Assembly: GCA_023380675.1 (NCBI GenBank)
Contig: JAMCRS010000345.1
Coordinates: 1-5,836, forward strand
Source: Chloroflexota bacterium
Lineage (GTDB): Bacteria; Chloroflexota; Anaerolineae; UBA4142
Length of the DNA stretch: 5,836 bases
Direction of reading: 5' to 3'
Under the pieces are notes generated by a model. It searched no databases. It had not been told where the DNA came from and saw only the letters and a list, made by a program, of their open reading frames with translations. Below, piece by piece: positions 1-5,398 of the stretch. Every line of letters begins with the position of its first letter. Position 1 is the stretch's first letter. The translations under genes and the position numbers were made by a program.

Positions 1-159
1 CTCGACCGCGCCTTCGAGGACGCGCCGCATGTTGCCCACGCCGGCGCGGTGCCCCTCGTTGCGGTCCAGCCCGCGTTGCTTGGCCCAGCGTCCGTTGCCG
101 TCCATAATGATGGCGATGTGGACGGGGACTTTGGTTAGAGCGCTCTTGTCGGTGGACAT
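1..159 (-). CDS. uppS: Undecaprenyl diphosphate synthase (isoprenyl transferase), N-terminal 53 codons, cut by window edge
   Basis: The visible 53 residues carry the cis-prenyltransferase signature: [17 protein letters not shown] from residue 14, with the catalytic, Mg-binding Asp at residue 20, and R-N-E-G-H-R-A-G at 33-40, which binds the diphosphate of the substrate. The family condenses isopentenyl diphosphate units onto farnesyl diphosphate to make the C55 lipid carrier for peptidoglycan precursors, acting at the cytoplasmic membrane face. The ATG at 159 is the only plausible start: no ATG, GTG or TTG lies in frame in the 45 or so bases upstream. No Shine-Dalgarno sits at normal distance; the nearest GGAGG (185-189) is 25 nt away, inside the palindrome between frr and this gene. 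Its place last in rpsB-tsf-pyrH-frr-uppS matches the usual bacterial order. The rest of the gene lies to the left of the window. Confidence 0.96.
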   Translation of the reverse strand, partial: MSTDKSALTKVPVHIAIIMDGNGRWAKQRGLDRNEGHRAGVGNMRRVLEGAVE

Positions 160-172
160 GGTAGATGGACCG

Positions 173-229
173 ATGGCGGTCCAACCTCCCGAAGGGGGTT
201 GAACCTCCTTCGGGAGGTTAGACCGCCAT
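173..229 (-). promoter_or_regulatory. 57-bp near-perfect palindrome spanning the frr stop and the frr-uppS gap
   Basis: The arms 173-195 and 207-229 are inverted copies over 23 positions with a single difference (C182 against A220, a U-G wobble in the minus-strand RNA). The 11 bases between them are themselves palindromic (GGTTGAACC at 197-205), so symmetry about base 201 runs through all 57 bases apart from two mismatched pairs. The first arm in the transcript starts inside the last three codons of frr and contains its TAA. The second arm ends 13 nt before the uppS ATG and includes a GGAGG. No U-run follows the stem, so it does not look like an intrinsic terminator. It could be an RNA-processing site, a coupling or attenuation element, or a copy of a dispersed palindromic repeat; the sequence alone does not decide. 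A competing 6-bp hairpin (TGGACC 165-170 with GGTCCA 178-183) overlaps the second arm. Confidence 0.85.
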
Positions 230-775
230 GATTTCGGCTTCTTTGGACTTGGAGACCTGGTCGACCTGGGCGATGTAGCGATCGGTCACTTCTTGCAGCA
301 TTTCTTTGCCCTTGAAATGCTGGTCCTCGGAAATCATCTTTTCCTTTTCCAGGTCTTCGAGGTCTTTGAGCGCGTCGCGCCGGACGTTGCGCAAGGCGAC
401 GTGCGCCTCCTCGGCGTGCTTGTGCACCACCTTGGTTAGGTCGCGGCGGCGCTCTTCGGTCAGGGCGGGAATGGAAAGGCGGATCAGCTTGCCGTCGTTC
501 ATCGGCGTGAGACCGAGGTCCGATTTCAGGATCGCCTTTTCGATCGCGCTGAGGGTCGCCGGGTCGTACGGTTTGATGGTCAGCAAGCGCGCCTCGGGCG
601 CGGCGATCGCGGCGATCTGCTGGAGCGGCGTCGGCGAGCCGTAGAACTCTACCCGCAGAGGCTCGATCAGCGCCGGCGTGGCGCGGCCGGTGCGGATTCC
701 GATCAGCTCGCGCTTGAGCGCGTCGATCGTCTTTTTCATCTTGTTTTCGGCGTCGGCTTTGACATCGTCAATCAT
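218..775 (-). CDS. frr: Ribosome recycling factor
   Basis: The 185 aa product has the family's usual length and its landmark motifs. These are R-T-G-R-A at 28-32 and P-L-R-V-E-F-Y-G at 39-46 at the first hinge, [10 protein letters not shown] at 87-96, I-P-A-L-T-E-E-R-R at 102-110, and R-N-V-R-R-D-A at 129-135, whose Arg132 is the conserved residue contacting 23S rRNA. The protein acts with EF-G to split post-termination ribosomes in the cytoplasm. The ATG at 775 has a GGGAG Shine-Dalgarno at 783-787 with 7-nt spacing. That site partly sits in a small hairpin, so initiation may be modulated. The final codons and the stop are part of a long palindrome shared with the uppS leader. Upstream lies a DUF2442 gene, 61 nt away, where pyrH would normally be the neighbour. 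Confidence 0.98.
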   Translation of the reverse strand: MIDDVKADAENKMKKTIDALKRELIGIRTGRATPALIEPLRVEFYGSPTPLQQIAAIAAPEARLLTIKPYDPATLSAIEKAILKSDLGLTPMNDGKLIRLSIPALTEERRRDLTKVVHKHAEEAHVALRNVRRDALKDLEDLEKEKMISEDQHFKGKEMLQEVTDRYIAQVDQVSKSKEAEIMAV

Positions 776-779
776 CTAG

Positions 780-796
780 CAACTCCCGCAGAGTTG
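780..796 (-). promoter_or_regulatory. Hairpin overlapping the frr Shine-Dalgarno
   Basis: CAACTC (780-785) and GAGTTG (791-796) form a perfect 6-bp inverted repeat with a 5-nt loop. In the minus-strand RNA the frr ribosome-binding site GGGAG (783-787) lies half in the stem and half in the loop. Translation of the upstream DUF2442 gene ends about 40 nt before it. Partial masking of the site is an inference from the base pairing only; the stem is short and may be weak. Confidence 0.45.
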
Positions 797-801
797 TTAT
801 T

Positions 802-822
802 CGAGCAGCGCTCACGCGCTCG
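802..822. repeat. Small GC-rich stem-loop between the DUF2442 gene and frr
   Basis: CGAGC (802-806) pairs with GCTCG (818-822), and GCG (808-810) pairs with CGC (815-817) around a CTCA loop, leaving A807 bulged. It fills much of the 61-nt gap between the DUF2442 stop and frr. No U-run follows on the minus strand, so a terminator is unlikely and read-through into frr is expected. A stabilising or spacing role is possible. Confidence 0.4.
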
Positions 823-836
823 TTGAGTCTCCGCAG

Positions 837-1106
837 TCACGGACGGCGGCCTTCCAACCATTTCTTGAAAGAGCGCTGACTCTCGCCGGACGGCTGGCCC
901 ATGATCAGGTTCTCGACGCTGATGTCCTCGTCGACGTCCGGCCAATGGATTCCCTCTTGGTCGCCGACGAAGGTCCAATTTACGCGCTCGGCCGGACGGG
1001 CGTGAAGGAGGCGCGGATGCCACGCGAGTGGAACCGAAATCGTTCGCCCGTCCGTCAGATCTACGATCAGGCTTGCATCGGTAACGGTGACGCTCTTGGC
1101 GTTCAC
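837..1106 (-). CDS. DUF2442 family small protein, translationally coupled to pyrH
   Basis: Starting at GTG 1106, the 89 aa product matches the DUF2442 pattern. It has [18 protein letters not shown] at 17-34, then R-V-N-W at 41-44, then [15 protein letters not shown] at 51-65. The W-x-PRL and GIHWPDxDEDISVE blocks are the hallmark of the family. Its function is unknown; relatives often sit beside DUF4160 genes in pairs resembling toxin-antitoxin modules, but no DUF4160 partner is seen here. The start overlaps the pyrH stop as GTGA, which signals coupled translation. The frame stays open upstream to about 1652, but that part is antisense-frame shadow of pyrH and lacks family similarity, so the GTG is the sensible start. 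The C-terminal 20 residues, after M69-G70, are polar and basic. The family call is firm; any role in pyrimidine or translation control is not shown. Confidence 0.9.
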   Translation of the reverse strand: MNAKSVTVTDASLIVDLTDGRTISVPLAWHPRLLHARPAERVNWTFVGDQEGIHWPDVDEDISVENLIMGQPSGESQRSFKKWLEGRRP

Positions 1107-1822
1107 TTTGCGATCAAGGTGCCGATCGACTCGCCGAGGACGACGCGCTCGATCGCGCGCGGCTGCGAAAGATTGAAGACGACGATGGGAAGGTTGTGCT
1201 CTTTGCAGAGCGCAAAGGCCGTGTCGTCCATTACCTGGACTTGCTCCATCAGGATCGCCTCGTCGAACGTCATGCGCTCGAATTTCTTGGCGTCCTTGAA
1301 CTTCATGGGGTCTTTGTCGTACACGCCGTCCACCTTGGTGGCCTTGAGCAGGACGTGCGAGTCGATCTCCTTGGCGCGCAGCGCGCCGGCGGTATCGGTG
1401 GTGAAGAAGGGGTTGCCGGTCCCGCCGCCGAAGATGACGACGCGCCCTTTTTCGAGGTGGCGGATCGCGCGGCGGCGGATGTACGGCTCGGCGATCGCGC
1501 GCATCTCGATCGCGGTCTGCACCCGGGTGAACACACCGCGGGCCTCCAGCGCTTCCTGCAGCGCGAGCGCGTTCATCACCGTCCCCAGCATCCCGATGTA
1601 ATCGGCGGCGGCGCGATCCATGCTCTGCGCGTAGGGATCGTTGCCGCGCCAAAAGTTTCCCCCTCCGATGACGATGGCGACCTCGACGGGGTGCGTCTTG
1701 ACGGCCTGGATCTCGTCGGCGAGATAGGCGATGGCCTGGGGATCGATCCCGTTCTGCCCTTGACCGGACATCGCTTCGCCGCCCAGCTTCAACAGAACGC
1801 GTTTCCTCTGCGGTTCCCTCAT
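1103..1822 (-). CDS. pyrH: UMP kinase (uridylate kinase)
   Basis: The enzyme phosphorylates UMP to UDP with ATP, a cytosolic step of pyrimidine nucleotide synthesis; bacterial forms are hexamers of the amino acid kinase fold. The 239 aa product has [10 protein letters not shown] at 8-17 (phosphate-binding Lys and Gly residues), I-G-G-G-N-F-W-R-G at 52-60, [13 protein letters not shown] at 69-81 (UMP site), [14 protein letters not shown] at 131-144 and [10 protein letters not shown] at 162-171 (nucleotide site). I chose ATG 1822, which has a GAGG 5 nt upstream and gives the usual family length; an in-frame GTG at 1837 lacks a ribosome-binding site. It follows tsf after a 167-nt gap that contains a stem-loop. 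Its stop overlaps the start of the DUF2442 gene by 4 nt. Confidence 0.98.
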   Translation of the reverse strand: MREPQRKRVLLKLGGEAMSGQGQNGIDPQAIAYLADEIQAVKTHPVEVAIVIGGGNFWRGNDPYAQSMDRAAADYIGMLGTVMNALALQEALEARGVFTRVQTAIEMRAIAEPYIRRRAIRHLEKGRVVIFGGGTGNPFFTTDTAGALRAKEIDSHVLLKATKVDGVYDKDPMKFKDAKKFERMTFDEAILMEQVQVMDDTAFALCKEHNLPIVVFNLSQPRAIERVVLGESIGTLIAK

Positions 1823-1941
1823 CTCCCCCTCGTCCACGATTCGATGGATTGTGTCACAGCGGATTCAGACGTGCACGGAACGGGAGGATCGGCGCTGGTC
1901 GGCGGCCTCGGTCCGCGCTCGACGCGGCAACCGGACAACGA

Positions 1942-1980
1942 AAGGGGAAATCGGTCCCGGGCTGCCGCTCCTTTCCCCTT
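1942..1980 (-). terminator. Possible weak terminator or attenuator hairpin after tsf
   Basis: AAGGGGAAA (1942-1950) and TTTCCCCTT (1972-1980) form a perfect 9-bp stem about 10 nt beyond the tsf stop. The 21-nt loop can form an extra 3-bp helix (CGG 1952-1954 with CCG 1965-1967). On the minus-strand transcript the stem's descending arm ends in UUUCCCCUU and continues UCGUUGU, which is only modestly U-rich. I infer partial termination or an RNA end-protecting structure, which could lower pyrH expression relative to rpsB-tsf. No convincing separate promoter for pyrH was found in the rest of the gap (1823-1941). Confidence 0.45.
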
Positions 1981-1989
1981 GAACTGAGC

Positions 1990-2583
1990 TCAGGCTCCTC
2001 CCAATTCGAACCGGGCGAAGCGGCGAATGACGATGTTCTCTCCGAGCCTGGCTACGGCCTGCGTGACCAGTTCGCTGATCTTGACCGATTCGTCCCGGAC
2101 GTATTTCTGCCTCATCAGGCAGGCTTCGTCGTAAAAGCTCTCGAGCTTGCCCTGAACGATCTTGTCGACGATGTTCGCCGGCTTGCCTTCCGCCCGGGCC
2201 GCATCCGCAAATATCTTCCTTTGCTCCTCGACGACGCTCGCGAGGGTATCCTCCAGCTTGACGTACTGGGCTCCGAGAGCGGCGACCTGAAGCGCCAGGT
2301 CGTGGGCGAGCTCCTTGAACACCTCGTTGCGCGCCACGAAATCGGTCTCGCAGTTGATCTCCAGCATGACGCCGATCTTGCCGCCGGCGTGCACGTAGGT
2401 CTCGACCAGCCCTTGCTTGGCGGTGCGCTCCGTCTTCTTGGCTGCCGTTTTGAGCCCTTTTTCCTTGAGCACGGCGAGCGATTTGTCGAAATCGTCGTCG
2501 AACTCTTCCAGCGTGCGCTTGGCGTCCAGAACGCCGGCGCCCGTCATATCACGTAGTTTCTTGATCTGTTGTGCGTTGGCCAT
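1990..2583 (-). CDS. tsf: Elongation factor Ts (short form)
   Basis: EF-Ts is the nucleotide exchange factor that regenerates EF-Tu-GTP during elongation. The 197 aa product begins with the N-terminal UBA-like domain, K-L-R-D-M-T-G-A-G-V-L-D-A-K at 9-22. It carries the key T-D-F-V-A-R-N motif at 80-86, whose Asp and Phe residues insert near the EF-Tu Mg site, and ends with a module containing L-G-E-N-I-V-I-R-R-F near the C-terminus. It is much shorter than the E. coli protein (283 aa) and close to the Thermus form (196 aa). The ATG at 2583 has AAGGAG with 7-nt spacing; the rpsB stop TAA is part of the same TAAGGAG, leaving an 11-nt gap, so rpsB and tsf are tightly coupled. A CTGAGCTCAG palindrome (1984-1993) covers the stop codon. 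Confidence 0.98.
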   Translation of the reverse strand: MANAQQIKKLRDMTGAGVLDAKRTLEEFDDDFDKSLAVLKEKGLKTAAKKTERTAKQGLVETYVHAGGKIGVMLEINCETDFVARNEVFKELAHDLALQVAALGAQYVKLEDTLASVVEEQRKIFADAARAEGKPANIVDKIVQGKLESFYDEACLMRQKYVRDESVKISELVTQAVARLGENIVIRRFARFELGGA

Positions 2584-2594
2584 GCCGGGGCTCC

Positions 2595-3437
2595 TTAGGC
2601 TTCACTTGCGGGTTCGACCTCTTCGGTCGGCGGTTCGCTCTCGGCCGCGACTTGAGCCGGCGGCGTCGCACTTGCCGGCGCTGCGCGGACCGGAGCCCTT
2701 TCCATGGGCGCCGGGATGCCGGTCGCCTCTTCCGCTTCCGCGGCGATGACGCCGCGGATATTCTTGCCTTCGATCGCCGCGTCGGCGATCTTGCCGGTCA
2801 TCAGTTTGATCGCGCGGATCGCGTCGTCGTTCGACGGAATCGGGTAGGTGATCGGCTCGGGATTCGAGTTGGTGTCGCACATGGCCACGATCGGAATGTC
2901 GAGCGTGACCGCCTCGCTGATCGCGTTCTCTTCGTGCCGCGTATCGATGATGAAGAGCGCCTTGGGCAGCCGGCGCATCTCCTTCAATCCGCCGAGCCGC
3001 ACCTGCAGCTTGTTGAGCTCGCGCGTCAGCGTGAGCGCTTCCTTCTTGGAAAGCTTGTCAAGATCGCCGCTCGCCTGCCGCTCCTCGAGCTTGACCAGAT
3101 AGTCGATGCGCGAGCGGATGGTGCGAAAGTTGGTGAGCGTGCCGCCGAGCCAACGGACGTTGACGTACGGCATTCCGCAGCGCGCGGCTTCGGTCGCGAC
3201 GGATTCCTGCGCCTGCCGCTTGGTTCCGACGAAGAGAATGGTGCCGCCGTCGGCGACGGTATCGCGGACGAAATTGTACGCTTCTTCCAGGCGCCCCATC
3301 GTCTGTTGGAGATCGATGATGTGGATGCCGTTGCGCTCGGTGAAAATGAACTGGCGCATCCGCGGATGCCAGCGACCGGTGCGGTGGCCAAAGTGGACGC
3401 CGGCTTCGAGCAAGGACTTCATGGGTAGGACTGACAC
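2595..3437 (-). CDS. rpsB: 30S ribosomal protein S2
   Basis: The 280 aa product is a complete S2: [10 protein letters not shown] at 9-18, I-H-I-I-D-L-Q-Q-T at 38-46, [11 protein letters not shown] at 67-77 and [10 protein letters not shown] at 95-104 are all family landmarks. S2 binds the 30S head-body junction late in assembly and is needed for S1 binding in many bacteria. I start it at GTG 3437, not ATG 3422, because it gives [13 protein letters not shown], matching the family N-terminus, and it has AGGAGG 9 nt upstream. Residues 240-280 form a low-complexity Pro/Ala/Glu tail beyond the conserved body, making it about 40 aa longer than the E. coli protein. It is the first gene of the operon and follows a long structured leader. 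Confidence 0.98.
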   Translation of the reverse strand: MSVLPMKSLLEAGVHFGHRTGRWHPRMRQFIFTERNGIHIIDLQQTMGRLEEAYNFVRDTVADGGTILFVGTKRQAQESVATEAARCGMPYVNVRWLGGTLTNFRTIRSRIDYLVKLEERQASGDLDKLSKKEALTLTRELNKLQVRLGGLKEMRRLPKALFIIDTRHEENAISEAVTLDIPIVAMCDTNSNPEPITYPIPSNDDAIRAIKLMTGKIADAAIEGKNIRGVIAAEAEEATGIPAPMERAPVRAAPASATPPAQVAAESEPPTEEVEPASEA

Positions 3438-3446
3438 GTGCGAATA

Positions 3447-3452
3447 CCTCCT
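3447..3452 (-). promoter_or_regulatory. Shine-Dalgarno of rpsB
   Basis: AGGAGG on the minus strand lies 9 nt before the GTG at 3437. It decides the start: the in-frame ATG at 3422 would be 24 nt away. Confidence 0.85.
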
Positions 3453-3508
3453 GACGCATCGCCGCGAGCCGGCGGGCCCGGCGCTTGGCGAGACGTCGTG
3501 TGTTTTGT

Positions 3509-3536
3509 CCCGGCGGCGCTTTGAATTTCCGCCGGG
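3509..3536 (-). promoter_or_regulatory. 8-bp GC hairpin in the rpsB leader
   Basis: CCCGGCGG (3509-3516) and CCGCCGGG (3529-3536) pair perfectly around a 12-nt loop that is A/U-rich. On the minus strand the stem is followed by ACAAAACAC, not by a U-run, so it is unlikely to be a terminator. It lies about 70 nt before the rpsB start. Confidence 0.6.
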
Positions 3537-3553
3537 CGACCGCCTCCTTCGGC

Positions 3554-3602
3554 TCCCGCGAGAACCGTGCCGCCTGCGGGGCGCACGGCACACCTCGCGG
3601 GA
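3554..3602 (-). promoter_or_regulatory. Compound 49-nt stem-loop in the rpsB leader
   Basis: Three nested helices line up: TCCCGCGAG/CTCGCGGGA (3554-3562 with 3594-3602, 9 bp), CCGTGC/GCACGG (3565-3570 with 3583-3588, 6 bp) and GCC/GGC (3572-3574 with 3580-3582), with small internal loops. It is the strongest structure in the leader and the best candidate for a protein-binding element, for example for S2. Confidence 0.65.
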
Positions 3603-3669
3603 TCGGGAGGCGTGATTATTCGCGAGCCATCACAGTCGACGGTTCGCGTGAATCAATGTCCAAGCCGGT

Positions 3670-3698
3670 ATTATAGTCGAAGGCGGAGGAAAGAGCAA
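3670..3698 (-). promoter_or_regulatory. Sigma70-type promoter of the rpsB operon
   Basis: On the minus strand, TTGCTC (3693-3698) and a perfect TATAAT (3670-3675) are separated by exactly 17 nt. The expected start of transcription is near 3663. The -35 is weak (3 of 6), the -10 is consensus. It points toward rpsB and would drive rpsB-tsf-pyrH-DUF2442-frr-uppS. Confidence 0.7.
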
Positions 3699-3805
3699 AT
3701 CGAAACGGGAGACGCGGCTGCTGCACGCCGGCGGGTTCGCGCGCCAGCGCGGTCACCCATTCGGCCGGCGGTGGCGGCACCGTGATGACGCACATTCTCC
3801 TCGCG

Positions 3806-3835
3806 TTACCCCGGGTTGCGAGGTCGTGTTATAAT
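3806..3835 (+). promoter_or_regulatory. Extended -10 promoter of the ATPase gene
   Basis: TATAAT at 3830-3835 is preceded by TG at 3827-3828, giving the perfect extended -10 TGNTATAAT. A poor -35 (TTACCC, 3806-3811) sits at an 18-nt spacing, which is normal for extended -10 promoters. The predicted start site is about 3841-3842, just before the ATG at 3846. It is divergent from the rpsB promoter, about 110 nt away. Confidence 0.65.
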
Positions 3836-3845
3836 GATCCGGCAA

Positions 3846-5348
3846 ATGAGCCAGAATCTGCCAGTCCAGGAACTCAAATTGTCGCCGGACCTTGTCCGTG
3901 ACCTCATGCGCTTGAATCCGTGGTGGGAGGCCAAGGCCGGACCGGTTTTGCCCCTCACCCGTCGCTCGCTCGTCGGCATGATGCGTCGGCGACTGCAGCA
4001 GGGTTTGGCGCCGATCGTGGTCGTGCGCGGCCCGCGGCAGATCGGCAAGACGACCGCGCAGCTCCACCTGATCGAGGATCTGCTCTTCGAAGGCGTGAGT
4101 CCCACGCGCATTCTACGCGTCCAGTTCGACGAGATTCCGGCGCTCGGCAAGCTCGAAGAGCCGATCTTGCGAATCGTCGATTGGTACGAGCGCGTGATCC
4201 TGAAAGCCACGCTGAATGAATCCGCTCGCCGGAATGAGCCGGCCTACCTCTTTTTCGACGAAATACAGAATCTGAGCGATTGGGCGCCGCAGGCAAAGTC
4301 GCTCGTGGACGCCGCGACGGTGCAGGCGGTCGTAACGGGGAGCTCGGCGCTGCGGATCGAACTGGGGCGCGACAGCCTGGCCGGCCGGATCACGTCGATC
4401 GAAGCCGGCACGCTGTCGCTTACCGAGATCGGGCAGTTTCAAGGCCTGGAGATGCCGCCGGCGTTTCTTCAGGACAACGGTCTGGAGCCGTTGACCCAGA
4501 AGGACTTTTGGATCGACCTGAAGGAGCACGGGGCGCGTGTGCGCAAGGTGAGGGATGCCGCGTTCCGATATTTTTCCGACCGGGGCGCGTACCCGCTCGC
4601 CCACCGGGCACGCGAAATTGCCTGGTCGCAGATCGCGGATCAACTCAACGACACGGTGATCAAGCGGGTGATACAGCACGACCTGCGAGTAGGGGACCGC
4701 GGCCGCAGACGTGATCCGGCGCTGCTGGAGGAGCTCTTTCGCCTGTCTTGCCGGTACATCGGCCAGTCGCCGGATGCCGCGCTCTTTGCCCGCGAGGCGC
4801 AGCGCTCGCTCCACGCGAATGTGGGAACGGTGCGCGTTCAGCAATACGTTCAAGTTCTGGCCAACTCGCTACTGATACGTCTGATCGAGCCGCTCGAGAT
4901 CCGGCTGAAGAAAAAGCGGGGCTCGCCCAAGATCTGCCTGGTGGACCACGGGCTGCGCGCCAGCTGGCTCCAGGAGATCGTTCCGCTGGCGCCGGAAGCG
5001 TTGGAGCGCTCGCCGCATTTGACGGACCTGGCCGGGCGCGTGGCCGAAAGCGCGGCGGGCGCAATGCTGGCCACGATCGGAGGCTTGGACCTCGCGCATT
5101 TCCCGGCGCGGCCCCGCGAGCCCGAGATCGACTATGTGATGACGATCGGCGTGCTGCGAATCCCCGTCGAGATCAAATACCGCCGCCGGATCGACGCGCT
5201 CGCGGACACGGAAGGGCTGCGGACGTTCCTCGAAAAGGCTGCGTACAACGCGCCGTTTGGGCTGCTCGTAACCCAAACGGATGAACCCCGTATCGACGAT
5301 CCTCGAATCATCTGCCTGCCCCTCTGCAGCCTAATGCTGCTGCGGTAA
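3846..5348 (+). CDS. AAA ATPase with DUF4143 region and PD-(D/E)XK-like C-terminus
   Basis: The 500 aa product is of the AAA_14/DUF4143 ATP-binding type. The N-terminus has N-P-W-W at 24-27, common in this group. The ATPase core shows Walker A G-P-R-Q-I-G-K-T-T at 62-70, Walker B L-F-F-D-E-I-Q at 135-141, G-S-S-A at 165-168 and a G-R pair at 180-181 (possible arginine finger). A helical DUF4143-like region follows (about 285-400). E-I-D at 427-429 and V-E-I-K at 441-444 resemble the active site of PD-(D/E)XK nucleases, which many members carry. The biological role is unknown; DNA binding or processing is an inference. An in-frame TTG (3816) and ATG (3834) lie upstream, but both fall upstream of the predicted transcript start, so ATG 3846 is preferred, without a Shine-Dalgarno. 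There is no signal peptide or membrane segment. It stands alone, divergent from rpsB. Confidence 0.9.
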   Translation: MSQNLPVQELKLSPDLVRDLMRLNPWWEAKAGPVLPLTRRSLVGMMRRRLQQGLAPIVVVRGPRQIGKTTAQLHLIEDLLFEGVSPTRILRVQFDEIPALGKLEEPILRIVDWYERVILKATLNESARRNEPAYLFFDEIQNLSDWAPQAKSLVDAATVQAVVTGSSALRIELGRDSLAGRITSIEAGTLSLTEIGQFQGLEMPPAFLQDNGLEPLTQKDFWIDLKEHGARVRKVRDAAFRYFSDRGAYPLAHRAREIAWSQIADQLNDTVIKRVIQHDLRVGDRGRRRDPALLEELFRLSCRYIGQSPDAALFAREAQRSLHANVGTVRVQQYVQVLANSLLIRLIEPLEIRLKKKRGSPKICLVDHGLRASWLQEIVPLAPEALERSPHLTDLAGRVAESAAGAMLATIGGLDLAHFPARPREPEIDYVMTIGVLRIPVEIKYRRRIDALADTEGLRTFLEKAAYNAPFGLLVTQTDEPRIDDPRIICLPLCSLMLLR

Positions 5349-5378
5349 AGCCAGCAGCCTAATGCTGCTGAGGTAAAG
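5326..5378 (+). repeat. Tandem 25-nt repeat (period 28) duplicating the ATPase gene end
   Basis: Bases 5326-5350 recur at 5354-5378 with one difference (C5343 to A5371). The first copy holds the last codons and TAA of the ATPase gene. Each copy can form a hairpin: GCAGC/GCTGC in the first, and a perfect 7-bp CAGCAGC/GCTGCTG with CTAAT loop (5352-5370) in the second. It lies in the gap between converging genes, so it could help end transcription, but no U-run follows on either strand. Slipped-strand duplication is a simple origin. Confidence 0.85.
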
Positions 5379-5398
5379 TTGGGTCGAGTTCCCACCAT

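Larger units (their letters stand above)
3438..3663 (-). promoter_or_regulatory. Structured 5' leader of the rpsB operon
   Basis: If the promoter at 3670-3698 is used, about 226 nt of untranslated RNA precede rpsB. In transcript order I see a stem at 3618-3653 (ATTC/GAAT plus GCGA/TCGC with a 2-nt bulge), a compound stem at 3554-3602, a hairpin at 3509-3536 and a GCCGG/CCGGC hairpin at 3468-3482, then the Shine-Dalgarno. No start codon with a ribosome-binding site opens a convincing leader peptide. In gammaproteobacteria a conserved rpsB leader structure mediates repression by S2; a similar role here is inferred from position and structure, not from motif identity. No protein gene is supported on either strand of 3438-3845. 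Confidence 0.55.

Noticed and set aside
173..229. Intrinsic terminator for frr
   Set aside because: The stem is strong but no U-run follows it on the minus strand, and uppS normally continues the operon.
776..1106. Toxin-antitoxin pair with the DUF2442 gene
   Set aside because: The neighbours are pyrH and frr; no DUF4160 or other toxin-like reading frame is present.
1107..1652. Open frame upstream of the DUF2442 gene, which would make a 271 aa protein
   Set aside because: This part is pyrH read in another frame, rich in Arg, and without family similarity; the GTG at 1106 with GTGA coupling explains the gene.
1823..1837. Alternative pyrH start at GTG 1837
   Set aside because: No Shine-Dalgarno precedes it, and the ATG at 1822 has one at 5-nt spacing and gives the family's normal length.
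1196..2556. Long plus-strand open frames opposite pyrH and tsf
   Set aside because: They mirror real, motif-bearing genes on the minus strand, as is common in GC-rich DNA, and lack ribosome-binding sites and recognisable motifs.
3567..3785. Small plus-strand open frame in the rpsB-ATPase gap
   Set aside because: It runs across the rpsB promoter and leader, has no ribosome-binding site and no recognisable sequence.
4113..4853. Minus-strand open frame of 246 codons inside the ATPase gene
   Set aside because: It is antisense to a protein with intact Walker motifs and has no recognisable domain of its own.
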